A stretch of DNA of 64,000 bases from JAOPZW01 sp036379935. GTDB taxonomy: Bacteria > Actinomycetota > Thermoleophilia > Solirubrobacterales > Solirubrobacteraceae. The notes under the pieces were generated by a model, which was given only the letters and a program-made list of their open reading frames with translations, had not been told where the DNA came from and made no database searches. The stretch spans positions 32,940 to 96,939 of the forward strand of contig DASVFT010000154.1 of the NCBI GenBank assembly GCA_036379935.1, in the 5' to 3' direction. The translations under genes and the position numbers were made by a program. Positions 50,242 through 58,442 of the stretch are shown here, piece by piece. Within the stretch, counting starts at the first letter, position 1. Each line of letters opens with the position of its first letter.

Positions 50242-51227
50242 TGGACGCCGTGCTCGCGGTAGAAGGCGAAGGTCGCCTCGAGGCCCTCGCGCAGGCCGAC
50301 GCTCGGGGACCAGTCGGTCAGCTCGCGTAGCCGCGTGTCATCCACGTAGATCGAGCCGATGTCGATCTTCTCGCGCTCCGGCGGCCACGGAACCTTGTGC
50401 ACCGTGCCGCCCTCGCCGGCGATCTCCTGGCAGAGCTCGGCGACATCGAGCAACGAGACGGGGTCGAGCCCACCGACGTTGAGCGCCCGGCCGAAGGCCT
50501 CGGGCGTGAGCGCGGTGGTCAGGAAGGCTTCGACGGCGTCGGTGACGTAGATGAAGTCGCGCAGCTGGGCGCCGTCGCCGAAGACCTGGAGGTCCTGGCC
50601 CTCGAGCGCGCGGCGGATGAACACGGTGATGAAGCCCTGGCGCCCGTGCTTCATGAGCAGGTGCGGGCCGTAGGTGTTGGTGAGGCGCAGCGAGGCTGCC
50701 GGGATCCCGTAGACCGACTGGTAGAGCAGGTGGTAGCTCTCGCCGGCGATGAGATTGATGCCGTTGACATCGACCGGGACAAGCGGGTGGTCCTCGGTCA
50801 CGGGCACGAACTGCGGGCGACCGTATTGCTGGCGCGAGGCAGCGAAGACGACCCGTACCTCCGGGTTGATGCGGCGGCACGCCTCGAGCAGCGAGAGCTG
50901 CGCCTTGCAGTTGATGTCGAGGTCAGTCTCGGGGTCCTCCATCGAGTCCAGGTGGCTGACCTGGCCGGCCAGGTTGAAGATGAAGTCCTGGTTGCGCACG
51001 AGGGCGCGGATTGACCACGGGTCGCGGATGTCGGAGAGGTTGATCCGCACGCGGTCGGCGATGGCCTGGACATTGTGCAGGTTGCCGCCGTACTCGGGGA
51101 TGAGCGAATCCACGATCGTCACCTCGGCGCCGAGATCGACCAGGCGCGTGGCAAGGTGCGATCCGATGAAGCCGAGACCGCCGGTGATCAGGACACGGCT
51201 TCCGCGGTAGGGCTCGAAGTCAGTCAC
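50229..51227 (-). CDS. SDR nucleotide-sugar epimerase/dehydratase lacking the YxxxK pair
   Basis: A 332-residue extended SDR: NAD loop ITGGLGFIGSHLATRLVDLG, FNLAGQVSHLDSMEDPETD, VVFAASRQQYGRPQFVPV, RLTNTYGPHLLMKHGRQGF and FGDGAQLRDFIYVTDAVEA are clear. Where active extended SDRs have Tyr-x-x-x-Lys before AGE, this protein has NGINLIAGESYH, that is Asn155 and Leu159. NAD binding should remain but the usual acid/base chemistry cannot occur. The substrate is unknown. GTG start overlaps the stop of the upstream gene (GTGA). Confidence 0.75.
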   Translation of the reverse strand: MTDFEPYRGSRVLITGGLGFIGSHLATRLVDLGAEVTIVDSLIPEYGGNLHNVQAIADRVRINLSDIRDPWSIRALVRNQDFIFNLAGQVSHLDSMEDPETDLDINCKAQLSLLEACRRINPEVRVVFAASRQQYGRPQFVPVTEDHPLVPVDVNGINLIAGESYHLLYQSVYGIPAASLRLTNTYGPHLLMKHGRQGFITVFIRRALEGQDLQVFGDGAQLRDFIYVTDAVEAFLTTALTPEAFGRALNVGGLDPVSLLDVAELCQEIAGEGGTVHKVPWPPEREKIDIGSIYVDDTRLRELTDWSPSVGLREGLEATFAFYREHGVHYWT

Positions 51228-51916
51228 GCGGTGCGGGGTCGCAGGTCCCAGGCGGGGAGGTCGTGCAGGGTGAGCCGCCGCGCCTCGTGGGTGTGGCGCC
51301 ACAGCGCCTCGAACGTCGCCGCCGTCCGTCGCCAGCCGGCGCGCGACACCCGGCGGTTGCGGAAGCGGTAGGCCACCTCTCGGAGCGCCTCCAGCGGCGT
51401 CACCGTCCCGGTGGCGATGACCAGGACATGGCGGTCCGTGAAGCGGCGCAGAATGGCGCGCAGCTGGCGGTTGTCGAACTCGGTGTCGATGCGGTGGAAG
51501 AGGTGCAGATCGCCCTCGAGCGGCGCATCGACAAGCAGGTCGTGATGGACGACCTCGACGGCCGGCAGGACGCGGCGCAGACGCGCCACGGTTTCGGGCC
51601 CGTAGTCGGTCAGCACAAGCTCGGGCGCCTGCTCGCGCGCCGCGACGAGGAGCTCGAGCGTGCCGCCGCCCGCGCCGTAGGAGACCATCCGCGCGATCCG
51701 CTCGCCGTCCAGCCACGTCGCGAGCGCGCCGGCGCGCTGGACGAGCTCGGGATGCGCCCGTGCCTGCCGCTCGGCCTCCTCGGTTGAGTCCGCCATCGCG
51801 AACGGGCCGTTCGTGCGGGTGCGCAGCGCGTCCCAGGCCTCGGGGCGCACGAGGTCGTCGCCCACGAGGGCACGGTCGTCGCCGAAGTCATAGACGTGTC
51901 GGATGGTCATCCGCAC
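51224..51916 (-). CDS. SAM-dependent methyltransferase-like protein
   Basis: A 230-residue Rossmann-fold protein. RMVSYGAGGGTLELLVAARE is the glycine-rich motif I, LVLTDYGPETVARLRRVLP strand 2, and HLFHRIDTEFDNRQLRAILRR lies at the motif IV position. I do not recognise a precise family. Start: GTG at 51916 lies seven bases after TAGGAT, a leaderless promoter; an ATG two codons on (51910) is possible. Coupled with the SDR gene that follows on the same strand. Confidence 0.65.
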   Translation of the reverse strand: MRMTIRHVYDFGDDRALVGDDLVRPEAWDALRTRTNGPFAMADSTEEAERQARAHPELVQRAGALATWLDGERIARMVSYGAGGGTLELLVAAREQAPELVLTDYGPETVARLRRVLPAVEVVHHDLLVDAPLEGDLHLFHRIDTEFDNRQLRAILRRFTDRHVLVIATGTVTPLEALREVAYRFRNRRVSRAGWRRTAATFEALWRHTHEARRLTLHDLPAWDLRPRTA

Positions 51917-51923
51917 GGACGGG

Positions 51924-51929
51924 ATCCTA
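51924..51929 (-). promoter_or_regulatory. Putative -10 element (TAGGAT) of the methyltransferase-SDR unit
   Basis: TAGGAT on the minus strand is followed by seven bases and the GTG at 51916, in the 30-base gap after the nucleotide-sugar dehydrogenase gene. Confidence 0.4.
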
Positions 51930-51946
51930 GGCGGCGGCGGCGTCGC

Positions 51947-53203
51947 TCACCGCGCCGACAGCAGCGCGATCTCGCTCGCGTACGCGAACACCTGTCCCAC
52001 CCCGAACGCGTTCCACGGGTCCACTATCAGGCAATCGCCCGCCGCGCGGTCGGTCACCGCGCGCAACGTCTCGGGGCGGCTGAAGTCCGAGTGGTTGGTG
52101 GCCACGACGACGGCGTCGGCGCCGTCGACTGACTCGTCGAAGGAGGTTGTGGGGGAGGCGACGTGGGGGTCGTGGATGACGACGTCGGCGAGCTCGCGCT
52201 CGAGGAGGCGGATCAGCTTGTGGGCGAGGGAGTCGCGCTCGTCGTCGGTGTCGCGCTTGAATGCCAGGCCGAGGACGGCGACCTTGCGTCCGTTGAGCGA
52301 GCCCAACCGCCGGGCCATGCCTTGCACCAGGAACAACGGGACGGACTCGTTGACACGCGAGACGGCGAGGAGCATCCCGGGAGCATTCGACTTCTCCTCT
52401 GAGAAGGCGAAGTCCTTGCGCAGGCACGTGCCCGCGGTCAGGCCGGGCGCCGCCATGCCCCCGCGGGGATAGTCGCGGTTGATGAGGTCGATGACCTCGA
52501 AGACGTTGGCGCCGTACTGCTCGCAGTCCATCATCAGCAGGTTGGGCAGCGCGAACTGGGTGTAGCGCAGGATGTTGGTCCAGATCTTCGCCAGCTCGGC
52601 CTGGACGGGAGTGGTGTGGACGACGGGCGCGTCGAAGACCGAGAACAGCGCGGCCGTGCGCTCGCCGGAGCGCTCGCCGACGCCGCCGACGATGCACGGC
52701 AGGGTGTCGATCTCCTCGAGGAAGCGTCCCGCAGCGATGCGTTCGGGGGCGTGGGTGACGAACACGTCCTCGCCGACGACCAGGTCACGGTGCTTGGCCA
52801 GGTAGCCGGCGACGAAATCCGTGGTGCCCGGGGCGATGGTCGAGCGCAGGACGATGCCGTGGCCGGGCTCGAGCACGGGCAGGAGGTCGTCGAGGACCGA
52901 GCGGATATCGCGCATGTCGATCTCGATGTGGGAGAACGACGGCGTGCCGAGCGTGAGGACGATGTCGCGCGCGCGGGCGGCGTCGGTTGCGACCTCGGAG
53001 GTTGTGAAGGTGTCGGCGGCCAGGACGCGCTCGAGGAGCTCCTGCGCGCCCGTCTCCTTGAACGGCATGCGCCTGTCGGCAAGGGCGGCAAGGCGCTCGC
53101 GGTCGTTGTCGATCCCGATGACGCGCAACCCGCGGTCGGCGAAGGACAGGGCGAGAGGCAGGCCGACCCGCCCGAGCCCGATGACGCTGACGTCGGCGTC
53201 CAC
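51947..53203 (-). CDS. Nucleotide-sugar dehydrogenase (UDP-glucose/UDP-ManNAc 6-dehydrogenase family)
   Basis: A 418-residue dehydrogenase that oxidises a UDP-sugar C6 alcohol to a uronate in two NAD-dependent steps. VSVIGLGRVGLPLALSFADR is the NAD fold; STIAPGTTDFV and THAPERIAAGRF are family motifs; the catalytic Cys is Cys260 in TAGTCLRKDF; LGLAFKRDTDDERDSLAHKL opens the C-terminal domain. The pattern is closer to WecC/WbpA-type UDP-N-acetylmannosaminuronate enzymes than to UDP-glucose dehydrogenase, though both are possible. GTG start eight bases after the WecG-like gene, with which it would cooperate. Confidence 0.85.
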   Translation of the reverse strand: MDADVSVIGLGRVGLPLALSFADRGLRVIGIDNDRERLAALADRRMPFKETGAQELLERVLAADTFTTSEVATDAARARDIVLTLGTPSFSHIEIDMRDIRSVLDDLLPVLEPGHGIVLRSTIAPGTTDFVAGYLAKHRDLVVGEDVFVTHAPERIAAGRFLEEIDTLPCIVGGVGERSGERTAALFSVFDAPVVHTTPVQAELAKIWTNILRYTQFALPNLLMMDCEQYGANVFEVIDLINRDYPRGGMAAPGLTAGTCLRKDFAFSEEKSNAPGMLLAVSRVNESVPLFLVQGMARRLGSLNGRKVAVLGLAFKRDTDDERDSLAHKLIRLLERELADVVIHDPHVASPTTSFDESVDGADAVVVATNHSDFSRPETLRAVTDRAAGDCLIVDPWNAFGVGQVFAYASEIALLSAR

Positions 53204-53211
53204 GGTCGGGT

Positions 53212-54030
53212 TCAGCCCTTGAATCGGTGGGCGACGAACTGACGGAGAAACCCGGCGAGGAAGCGCGGGTTGTAGCGCGCGTAACGCCGCCACAGCCGCC
53301 GCGGCTCACGGGCCAGCCGGTACGCCCACTCCAGGCCGGCGCGCTGCATCCACGACGGAGCCTGGGGGACGATGCCGGCGTGGAAGTCGAAGGCGGCACC
53401 GACGCCGGCCAGGATCGGCGCCTCGAGGCGGCCGCGCATGGCCGCCATCCACTTCTCCTGCTTGGGTTGGCCGGTGCCGACCCAGACGACGTCGGCGCCC
53501 GAGTCGTTGATCGCGGCGGCGACCTCGCGCTCCTCGGCGTCGCTGAGCGCCCGGAAGGGCGGCGAGTAGCTGCCGACGATCTGCAGGCCCGGATAGCGCT
53601 GCAGGAGCGCCTCCTGGAGCCGGTTCAGCGCCTCGTCCGTCCGCCCGCCGTAGAGGAACATCCGCACGCCGGTGCGAGCGGACCGCTCGCAATAGAGCGC
53701 CATCAGGTCCGGGCCGTAGACGCGCGAGGCCTGACGATGGCCGAGCGCGCGCAGCGCCCACACGAGCGGCTGGCCGTCGGGCACGGTCATCGTCTGGGCG
53801 ACGGCGCGACGAGTCTCCTCGTCCTCCTGCGCGACCATCACGAGATGGACGGCGGCCGCGCTGAGGCACACCCGATGGCGGCCCGCGATCGTCGCGTCCA
53901 TCCAGTTCATCGTGCTCTCGTAGTCGGCGACCGCGAGCGGCACCCCGAGGATCTCGGCGCGCCGCAGCGCTGGTACTTGCGTCAGGCCGACCAGGGTCTC
54001 GCTGGGCTGGGCATCGATGTCGAGGGACAT
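53212..54030 (-). CDS. WecG/TagA/CpsF-family glycosyltransferase
   Basis: A 272-residue GT26 enzyme. MNWMDATIAGRHRVCLSAAA, VPDGQPLVWALRALGHRQ, VYGPDLMALYCERSARTG, GADVVWVGTGQPKQEKWMAA and GAAFDFHAGIVPQAPSWMQR are the family signature. Members transfer ManNAc or ManNAc-uronate to a lipid-linked GlcNAc, which agrees with the adjacent nucleotide-sugar dehydrogenase. The C-terminal basic tail (RLWRRYARYNPRFLAGFLRQ) probably attaches it to the membrane. ATG at 54030; no clear ribosome-binding site. Confidence 0.88.
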   Translation of the reverse strand: MSLDIDAQPSETLVGLTQVPALRRAEILGVPLAVADYESTMNWMDATIAGRHRVCLSAAAVHLVMVAQEDEETRRAVAQTMTVPDGQPLVWALRALGHRQASRVYGPDLMALYCERSARTGVRMFLYGGRTDEALNRLQEALLQRYPGLQIVGSYSPPFRALSDAEEREVAAAINDSGADVVWVGTGQPKQEKWMAAMRGRLEAPILAGVGAAFDFHAGIVPQAPSWMQRAGLEWAYRLAREPRRLWRRYARYNPRFLAGFLRQFVAHRFKG

Positions 54031-54211
54031 GCTGGTGGGGGCTAGTGACCGGCCGCGCGGGCACCGTGCTGGAAACAGCGCGGTGACCGGAAGGTCACGG
54101 GTGCGGCACCCAGCTGCGTGATGATAGACGGTGGGGTGTGGCTCCCCCCGCCATCGAACGTCCCACGTCCGCCGCCGCGATGGCCGATGGGCCCGCAGAG
54201 CTCGGTGACGC
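54031..54211. other. Intergenic region with a small palindrome
   Basis: A 181-bp gap between the WecG-like gene and the broken glycosyltransferase. It contains a perfect 6-4-6 inverted repeat GTGACC-GGAA-GGTCAC at 54083-54098 and an AT-containing patch near 54120. I see no convincing gene, terminator or -10 element here. Confidence 0.4.
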
Positions 54212-54894
54212 GTGGTGAGCGTCGTCATCCCGACCTTCGACGAGGAGCGAACGATCGAGGAGGTCGTCCGGCTGTTGTCGACGTCCCGTTCCGCACGGAG
54301 ATCCTCATCGTCGACGATGGCTCCACGGACGGCACGGCCGACGTCGTGCACCGTCTCAAGCGAGGTCGCCGAGCTGCGCGCGCTGCCCCAACCCGTCAAC
54401 CGGGGCAAGGGCGCTCCGTGCGCGTGGGCATCGTGGAGTCGCGAGGCGACCTCGCGGTCATCCAGGACGCCGATGTCGAATATGACCCGCGCGACCCTAC
54501 CGCGCCTGCTCGAGCCGCTGCCGCAGCGTGGCGGACGCCGTCTACGGCACGCGCCTGCGCGGCGGCGAGCCACAGCGCGCGCACCTGGTCTGGCATTACG
54601 TCGGCAACCGGTTCCTGTCGCTGCTGACCAACGTGCTCTTCAACACCACGATCTCCGACATGGAGGTCGGTTACAAGAAGTTCCGCGGCGACCTCATCCG
54701 CTCGATCCACCTGGTCAGCGACGACTTCCGCTTCGAGCCGGAGGTCACCGCGAAGGTCCTGCGCGTGCCGGGCGTGCGCCTCTACGAGGTCCCGATCTCC
54801 TACTACCGGCGCACGGTCGCGGAGGGCAAGAAGGTCACGTGGCGCGACTGCCGGCGGCTGTCGTCACGCTGCTCGCTTCCGCTTCGGCGTATGA
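54212..54894 (+). pseudogene. GT2 (DPM1/GtrB-type) glycosyltransferase with many frameshifts
   Basis: Homologous segments occur in sequence order but in alternating frames: VSVVIPTFDEERTIEEVVRL, then TEILIVDDGSTDGTADVVHR, ELRALPQPVNRGKGA, VRVGIVESRGDLAVIQDADV, LPRLLEPL, ADAVYGTRLRGGEPQRAHLV through DMEVGYKKFRGDLIRSI to VPISYYRRTVAEGKKVTWRD, and a final AVVTLL. Frame changes lie near 54275, 54360, 54413, 54494, 54522 and 54850, roughly alternating losses and gains of one base. Intact relatives transfer a hexose to polyprenyl phosphate. This is a pseudogene or a stretch of bad assembly. Confidence 0.75.
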
Positions 54895-54901
54895 CCGCGT
54901 C

Positions 54902-55720
54902 TCAGCGGTGCGCGCCCGCGTCGTTTTGGTCAATGCGGGCGTAGAGGATGTCGAAGGGCGAGAGCGCCCGCACTTGCGCATAGCGGTCACCCAGCACTGC
55001 CTCGATGGGACCGCTATCGACCTCCGGGTCGCGCATCTCGACCAGGATGAAGCGCGGCGCGTGGCGATTGAGGTCAAGTCCCGCCAGCGCTTCGGCCTCG
55101 TAACCCTCGACGTCCAGCGAGAGCAGGTCGACCTCGGGGGCGTCGAGCTCGTCGAGGATCGACGAGAGCGTGCGCGCCGGCGCGGTGAACTCGTGGGCGG
55201 GGGCCTCCTGGCCCTTCTCGTGCGCGCTCGCCACCCACGCCGCGTCGTCCTTACGCGCGCCGACCACCAGCGTCATGAGGCCGCCGAAGCGTAGGGCGAC
55301 CTCGGGATCCGGAAAGTCTGCCGCCACGAGCGCGGCGCGGACGACGGTCGATGCTCGGCGCTCGAGGGCGCAGGCTCGCGCCAACTCGGGCTCGGGCTCG
55401 ACGAGGATCCCCCGCCAGCTCCGGCGGCGTTCGAGTGCGTAGGTGTTGGACTGCAGGTAACCGTCGTTGGCGCCGGCCTCGACGAAGAAGCCCTCGTTCA
55501 TGTCGAGCACACACTCGAGCTGACGATCCAGTTCGTGCATCGCCGGGTAGGCGCGCGAAAAGTCCCCGTGGGCCTCCAGCCGGCGGCGATGCCAGCGGCC
55601 CGCCGCGCGCCGCATACGCCAAATCGCGCGGCGGACGGGACCAGGGAGTCGAGCGATCGTGCGCACAGCGACCGCTCGCGCTCGCGACAGATCCTCGGGC
55701 ATTCCCCGGCTGCGTTCCAC
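54902..55720 (-). CDS. FkbM-family methyltransferase (third of three)
   Basis: A 272-residue FkbM-like protein. The N-terminal 55 residues are basic (RRAIWRMRRAAGRWHRRRLE); the core has GFFVEAGANDGYLQSNTYAL (motif I), WRGILVEPEPELARAC and VDLLSLDVEGYEAEALAGLD. EAGANDG-x-x-SNT is typical of a large glycan-locus FkbM subgroup. Start: GTG at 55720 lies seven bases after a -10-like TACGCT; the ATG at 55702 is an in-frame alternative. Divergent from wzx and convergent with the broken glycosyltransferase. Confidence 0.8.
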   Translation of the reverse strand: MERSRGMPEDLSRARAVAVRTIARLPGPVRRAIWRMRRAAGRWHRRRLEAHGDFSRAYPAMHELDRQLECVLDMNEGFFVEAGANDGYLQSNTYALERRRSWRGILVEPEPELARACALERRASTVVRAALVAADFPDPEVALRFGGLMTLVVGARKDDAAWVASAHEKGQEAPAHEFTAPARTLSSILDELDAPEVDLLSLDVEGYEAEALAGLDLNRHAPRFILVEMRDPEVDSGPIEAVLGDRYAQVRALSPFDILYARIDQNDAGAHR

Positions 55721-55727
55721 GGCCGGG

Positions 55728-55733
55728 AGCGTA
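55728..55733 (-). promoter_or_regulatory. Putative -10 element (TACGCT) of the FkbM gene
   Basis: TACGCT on the minus strand is followed by seven bases and the GTG at 55720. Confidence 0.4.
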
Positions 55734-55787
55734 ATGGTGGGGCCCTCTGCGATGGGGTGGCCTCCCGGCTCCCCCCGGGAGAGCCTC

Positions 55788-55793
55788 TATCGT
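55788..55793 (+). promoter_or_regulatory. Putative -10 element (TATCGT) of the flippase gene
   Basis: TATCGT is followed by eight bases and the ATG at 55802. Confidence 0.35.
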
Positions 55794-55801
55794 CGCTGCC
55801 G

Positions 55802-57292
55802 ATGAGCGCCCTGCACCCGCGTCCCGAAGCCGAGGACGTCCTGGCGGACGCGCATGTCAGCGCGCGCGTTGTCCGCGGCGGCGGGGTGCGGATTGCCGCG
55901 TTCGGCGTGGTCAACCTCATGGGTGCGCTGGGGTCGGTCGTTCTCCTGCGTCACCTGGGAGTCGTCAATTACGGGCGCTACGGCACGGTGATCGCGCTCA
56001 TGGCCATCGCGGGCGGGATCGCCGATGCCGGGCTGATGGTCACCGGCAGTCGCGAGCTGGCACTGCGCGAAGAGGGGCACGAGCGGCGGGCCTTCCTCGG
56101 GGCGATGCTCGGCATGCGCATCGCCTTGAGCAGCGCGTTCGTGCTGGTCGGCCTCGCCGTCGGCTTCGCTGCCGGCTTCGACAAGGACATGCTGGTCGGC
56201 ACCGTGCTCGTCGGGACCGGTTGGGTGCTGATCGCGGCCCAGGACACGACGCTTCTGCCGCTGATCATCAAGCTGCGCAATACCCGCGTGGCGGTCAGCG
56301 ACCTCGTGAAGCAGACGATCCTGCTCGTCGGCATCGTCGCCCTCACCCTCGGTGGGGCGGGAATCGTTGGCTTCTTCGCGCTGCAGGTCGCGGTGGGCGT
56401 GGGCGCCCTGGGCGTGATCCCAATCCTCGTCGGCCGCGCCGAGCTCGCCGCGCCGCGCTGGTCGCTGCCGGAATGGCGATCGGTGGCCGCGGTCGCGCTC
56501 CCGGTCGCCGCCGCGCTTGTCCTCACGCTCATCTACGTGCGGGTGCTCGTCGTCATGACCTCGGTCATCGCGGACGACGTCCAGACCGGGCTCTTCGTGA
56601 CCTCGGCCCGCATCATGGAGATGCTCGGGGGATTGCCGTTCCTGATCGGCAGCGTGATCCTGCCGGTGGTCTCCGTCGCCGCGCGCGACGACCGCGGTCG
56701 GCTGGAGTACGTCCTGGCGCGCACCACCGAGTCCTCGCTGCTCCTCGGGTCGCTGCTCGCCGTCGTCCTTCTGTTGGGAGCCCATCCCTTGACGATCCTG
56801 CTCGGAGGCAGCGCGTTCGCCGGGGCGGCACCCGTGCTGCGCACGCAGGCGCCGGCGATCATCACCATCTTCCTCGTCCAGGCCTGGATCACGTTCCTCA
56901 TCGGCGACGGCCGCCAGCGTCAGCTCGTCCGGTGTGTCGTCGTCGGCTTGGTGGCGCTCGTGGTCGCCGGCGTGGCGCTCATCGGCCCCTACGGCGCCCG
57001 AGGCGCAGCCGGCGCGGCGGTGCTGGCGGATGTGGTCTACGCGACGGCCGTGTACGTCGCGGTGCGGCGACTGCCCGGACGGCCGGTTCCAGTACACCGC
57101 GGCTTTTGCGCCCGACTCGTCGTCGTCATCGCGGTCGCGCTCGGCGCCGGCTGGGCTTCGGGCCTGCCCGACGCGCTCGCCGCAGTCGTGGCCGCGACGG
57201 TCTTCGTCACCCTGGCGGCCGTGTTGCGGATGGTCCCCGTCGACTTCTACACGGCCATTCCCCGGCCCTGGCGTGGCCGGGCGGCTTCGTAG
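55802..57292 (+). CDS. Wzx-type polysaccharide flippase (MOP superfamily)
   Basis: A 496-residue polytopic protein with about 14 TM helices across its length. GVRIAAFGVVNLMGALGSVV followed by LRHLGVVNYGRYGTVIALMA is the usual N-terminal region of Wzx/RfbX flippases; WVLIAAQDTTLLPLIIKLRN and GLPFLIGSVILPVVSVAARD are also typical. It would translocate a lipid-linked repeat unit to the outside for polymerisation, with the Wzy/WaaL-like protein at 16.4-18.5 kb. Its last 46 bases overlap the end of the convergent GT4 gene. Confidence 0.82.
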   Translation: MSALHPRPEAEDVLADAHVSARVVRGGGVRIAAFGVVNLMGALGSVVLLRHLGVVNYGRYGTVIALMAIAGGIADAGLMVTGSRELALREEGHERRAFLGAMLGMRIALSSAFVLVGLAVGFAAGFDKDMLVGTVLVGTGWVLIAAQDTTLLPLIIKLRNTRVAVSDLVKQTILLVGIVALTLGGAGIVGFFALQVAVGVGALGVIPILVGRAELAAPRWSLPEWRSVAAVALPVAAALVLTLIYVRVLVVMTSVIADDVQTGLFVTSARIMEMLGGLPFLIGSVILPVVSVAARDDRGRLEYVLARTTESSLLLGSLLAVVLLLGAHPLTILLGGSAFAGAAPVLRTQAPAIITIFLVQAWITFLIGDGRQRQLVRCVVVGLVALVVAGVALIGPYGARGAAGAAVLADVVYATAVYVAVRRLPGRPVPVHRGFCARLVVVIAVALGAGWASGLPDALAAVVAATVFVTLAAVLRMVPVDFYTAIPRPWRGRAAS

Positions 57293-58404
57293 AGCTGGTC
57301 GTAGGCCGCCGCGAGGCGCTCTGCGGCCGCCGCCGCGGAGAAGTGCCGCACGCGGGCGGGGTCGGCGACGACGTGCGGCTGCGGCCAGGCGAGCGGGCCT
57401 TCCGAAAGGGCAGTCGCCAGGCCCTGCCAGTCCCCGGGGGCGAAGTAGGTGGCTTCGGGTCCCGCCACTTCGGGGATTGCGCCCGACGAGCTGGCCACGA
57501 TCGGCACGCCCGAGGCCATGGCCTCGATGAGCACCATCCCGAACTGCTCTTCCCATGCCCACGTCGCCAGGCTGCCCAGCACGATGCAGGCCGCCTCGGC
57601 GTACAGGTTGGGCATCCGCTCGTACGGGACGAACTCGTGCAACTCCACGGCGTCGTCGATGCCCAGCTCCTTGGCATACCGCCGCAGCCGGCCTCCCTCG
57701 GAGCCGGCGCCGACGATCCGGATCCGCCCGTCCGCGCCGGGTGCGCCGCGACGCCGCAGCAGCGCCAGCGAACGCAGGACGTCCTGGTGGCCCTTCTCCC
57801 AGACCAGTCGTCCGGGAGAGAGCACGATCGGGGGCCCGCCGGGCGTCCTGCCGCTCGGAGCGAAGCGCTCGAGGTCGATGCCAGGTGCGCACACGCGCAC
57901 GCGGCCGGCGTCGACTCCCTCGAGGAGGAGGCAGTCGGCGGCGCGCTGGGTGGCGGCCAGGAAGAGGTCGGTCTCGGCGAGCGTCTCGCGCCTGTAGGCG
58001 CGCGTGCGCACGTTGCGGTAGGCGCCGAGGAAGGGCAGCGTCTCCCAGACCGTCAGCACGAGCCGGAAGCCCAGGCGGCGCTTGAGTCGCGCCGCCTGCA
58101 TCGCGTACCAATACCCGAGTTCCTGGGCATGCACGATGTCGGCTCCAGCCAGCTGCTCGGCGAGCCCCAGGTAGCGGTCTCCCGGCAGCCGCACCGCGAA
58201 GTCGCCGAGCCGCCCGGGTGGCAGCAGATCGCGCAGCGTGCGCCCCTCGGTGGCGGCGAGGCCGATCCCATCGGTGGCGAACCAGTTGCTGCGCGAACGG
58301 AGGTAGGCGACGTCGTAGCGATCGGCGAGCAGCTCCCAGGGACGCAGGTCCCACGGGTTGGCCTGATGTCCGCGGAGGACGACGACGCGCGGTCTCGATG
58401 CCAC
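57247..58404 (-). CDS. GT4-family glycosyltransferase
   Basis: A 385-residue GT-B enzyme: VVVLRGHQANPWDLRPWELL, DIVHAQELGYWYAMQAARLK, LVLTVWETLPFLGAYRN in the acceptor domain, and VLSPGRLVWEKGHQDVLRSL, RYAKELGIDDAVELHEFVPY and WEEQFGMVLIEAMASGVPIV (E-x7-E) in the donor domain. Donor unknown. Start: GTG at 58404, seven bases after TAGGCT. Divergent from the next GT4 gene with 38 bases between. Confidence 0.83.
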   Translation of the reverse strand: MASRPRVVVLRGHQANPWDLRPWELLADRYDVAYLRSRSNWFATDGIGLAATEGRTLRDLLPPGRLGDFAVRLPGDRYLGLAEQLAGADIVHAQELGYWYAMQAARLKRRLGFRLVLTVWETLPFLGAYRNVRTRAYRRETLAETDLFLAATQRAADCLLLEGVDAGRVRVCAPGIDLERFAPSGRTPGGPPIVLSPGRLVWEKGHQDVLRSLALLRRRGAPGADGRIRIVGAGSEGGRLRRYAKELGIDDAVELHEFVPYERMPNLYAEAACIVLGSLATWAWEEQFGMVLIEAMASGVPIVASSSGAIPEVAGPEATYFAPGDWQGLATALSEGPLAWPQPHVVADPARVRHFSAAAAAERLAAAYDQLYEAARPRQGRGMAV

Positions 58405-58411
58405 GCGCGGC

Positions 58412-58417
58412 AGCCTA
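58412..58417 (-). promoter_or_regulatory. Putative -10 element (TAGGCT) of the GT4 gene at 57247-58404
   Basis: TAGGCT on the minus strand is followed by seven bases and the GTG at 58404. Confidence 0.4.
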
Positions 58418-58429
58418 GGGGACCGGTCC

Positions 58430-58435
58430 TAGACT
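58430..58435 (+). promoter_or_regulatory. Putative -10 element (TAGACT) of the GT4 gene at 58443
   Basis: TAGACT is followed by seven bases and the GTG at 58443; with 58412-58417 it makes a compact divergent pair. Confidence 0.4.
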
Positions 58436-58442
58436 GGCGCGC

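Noticed and set aside
54083..54098. GTGACC-GGAA-GGTCAC palindrome as a terminator
   Set aside because: Six-base stem without a T-run, placed upstream of both neighbouring starts; recorded only as part of the intergenic description.
54528..54944. Separate short gene in the third frame of the broken GT2
   Set aside because: Its sequence is clearly the C-terminal half of the same glycosyltransferase and only joins its first half through frameshifts.
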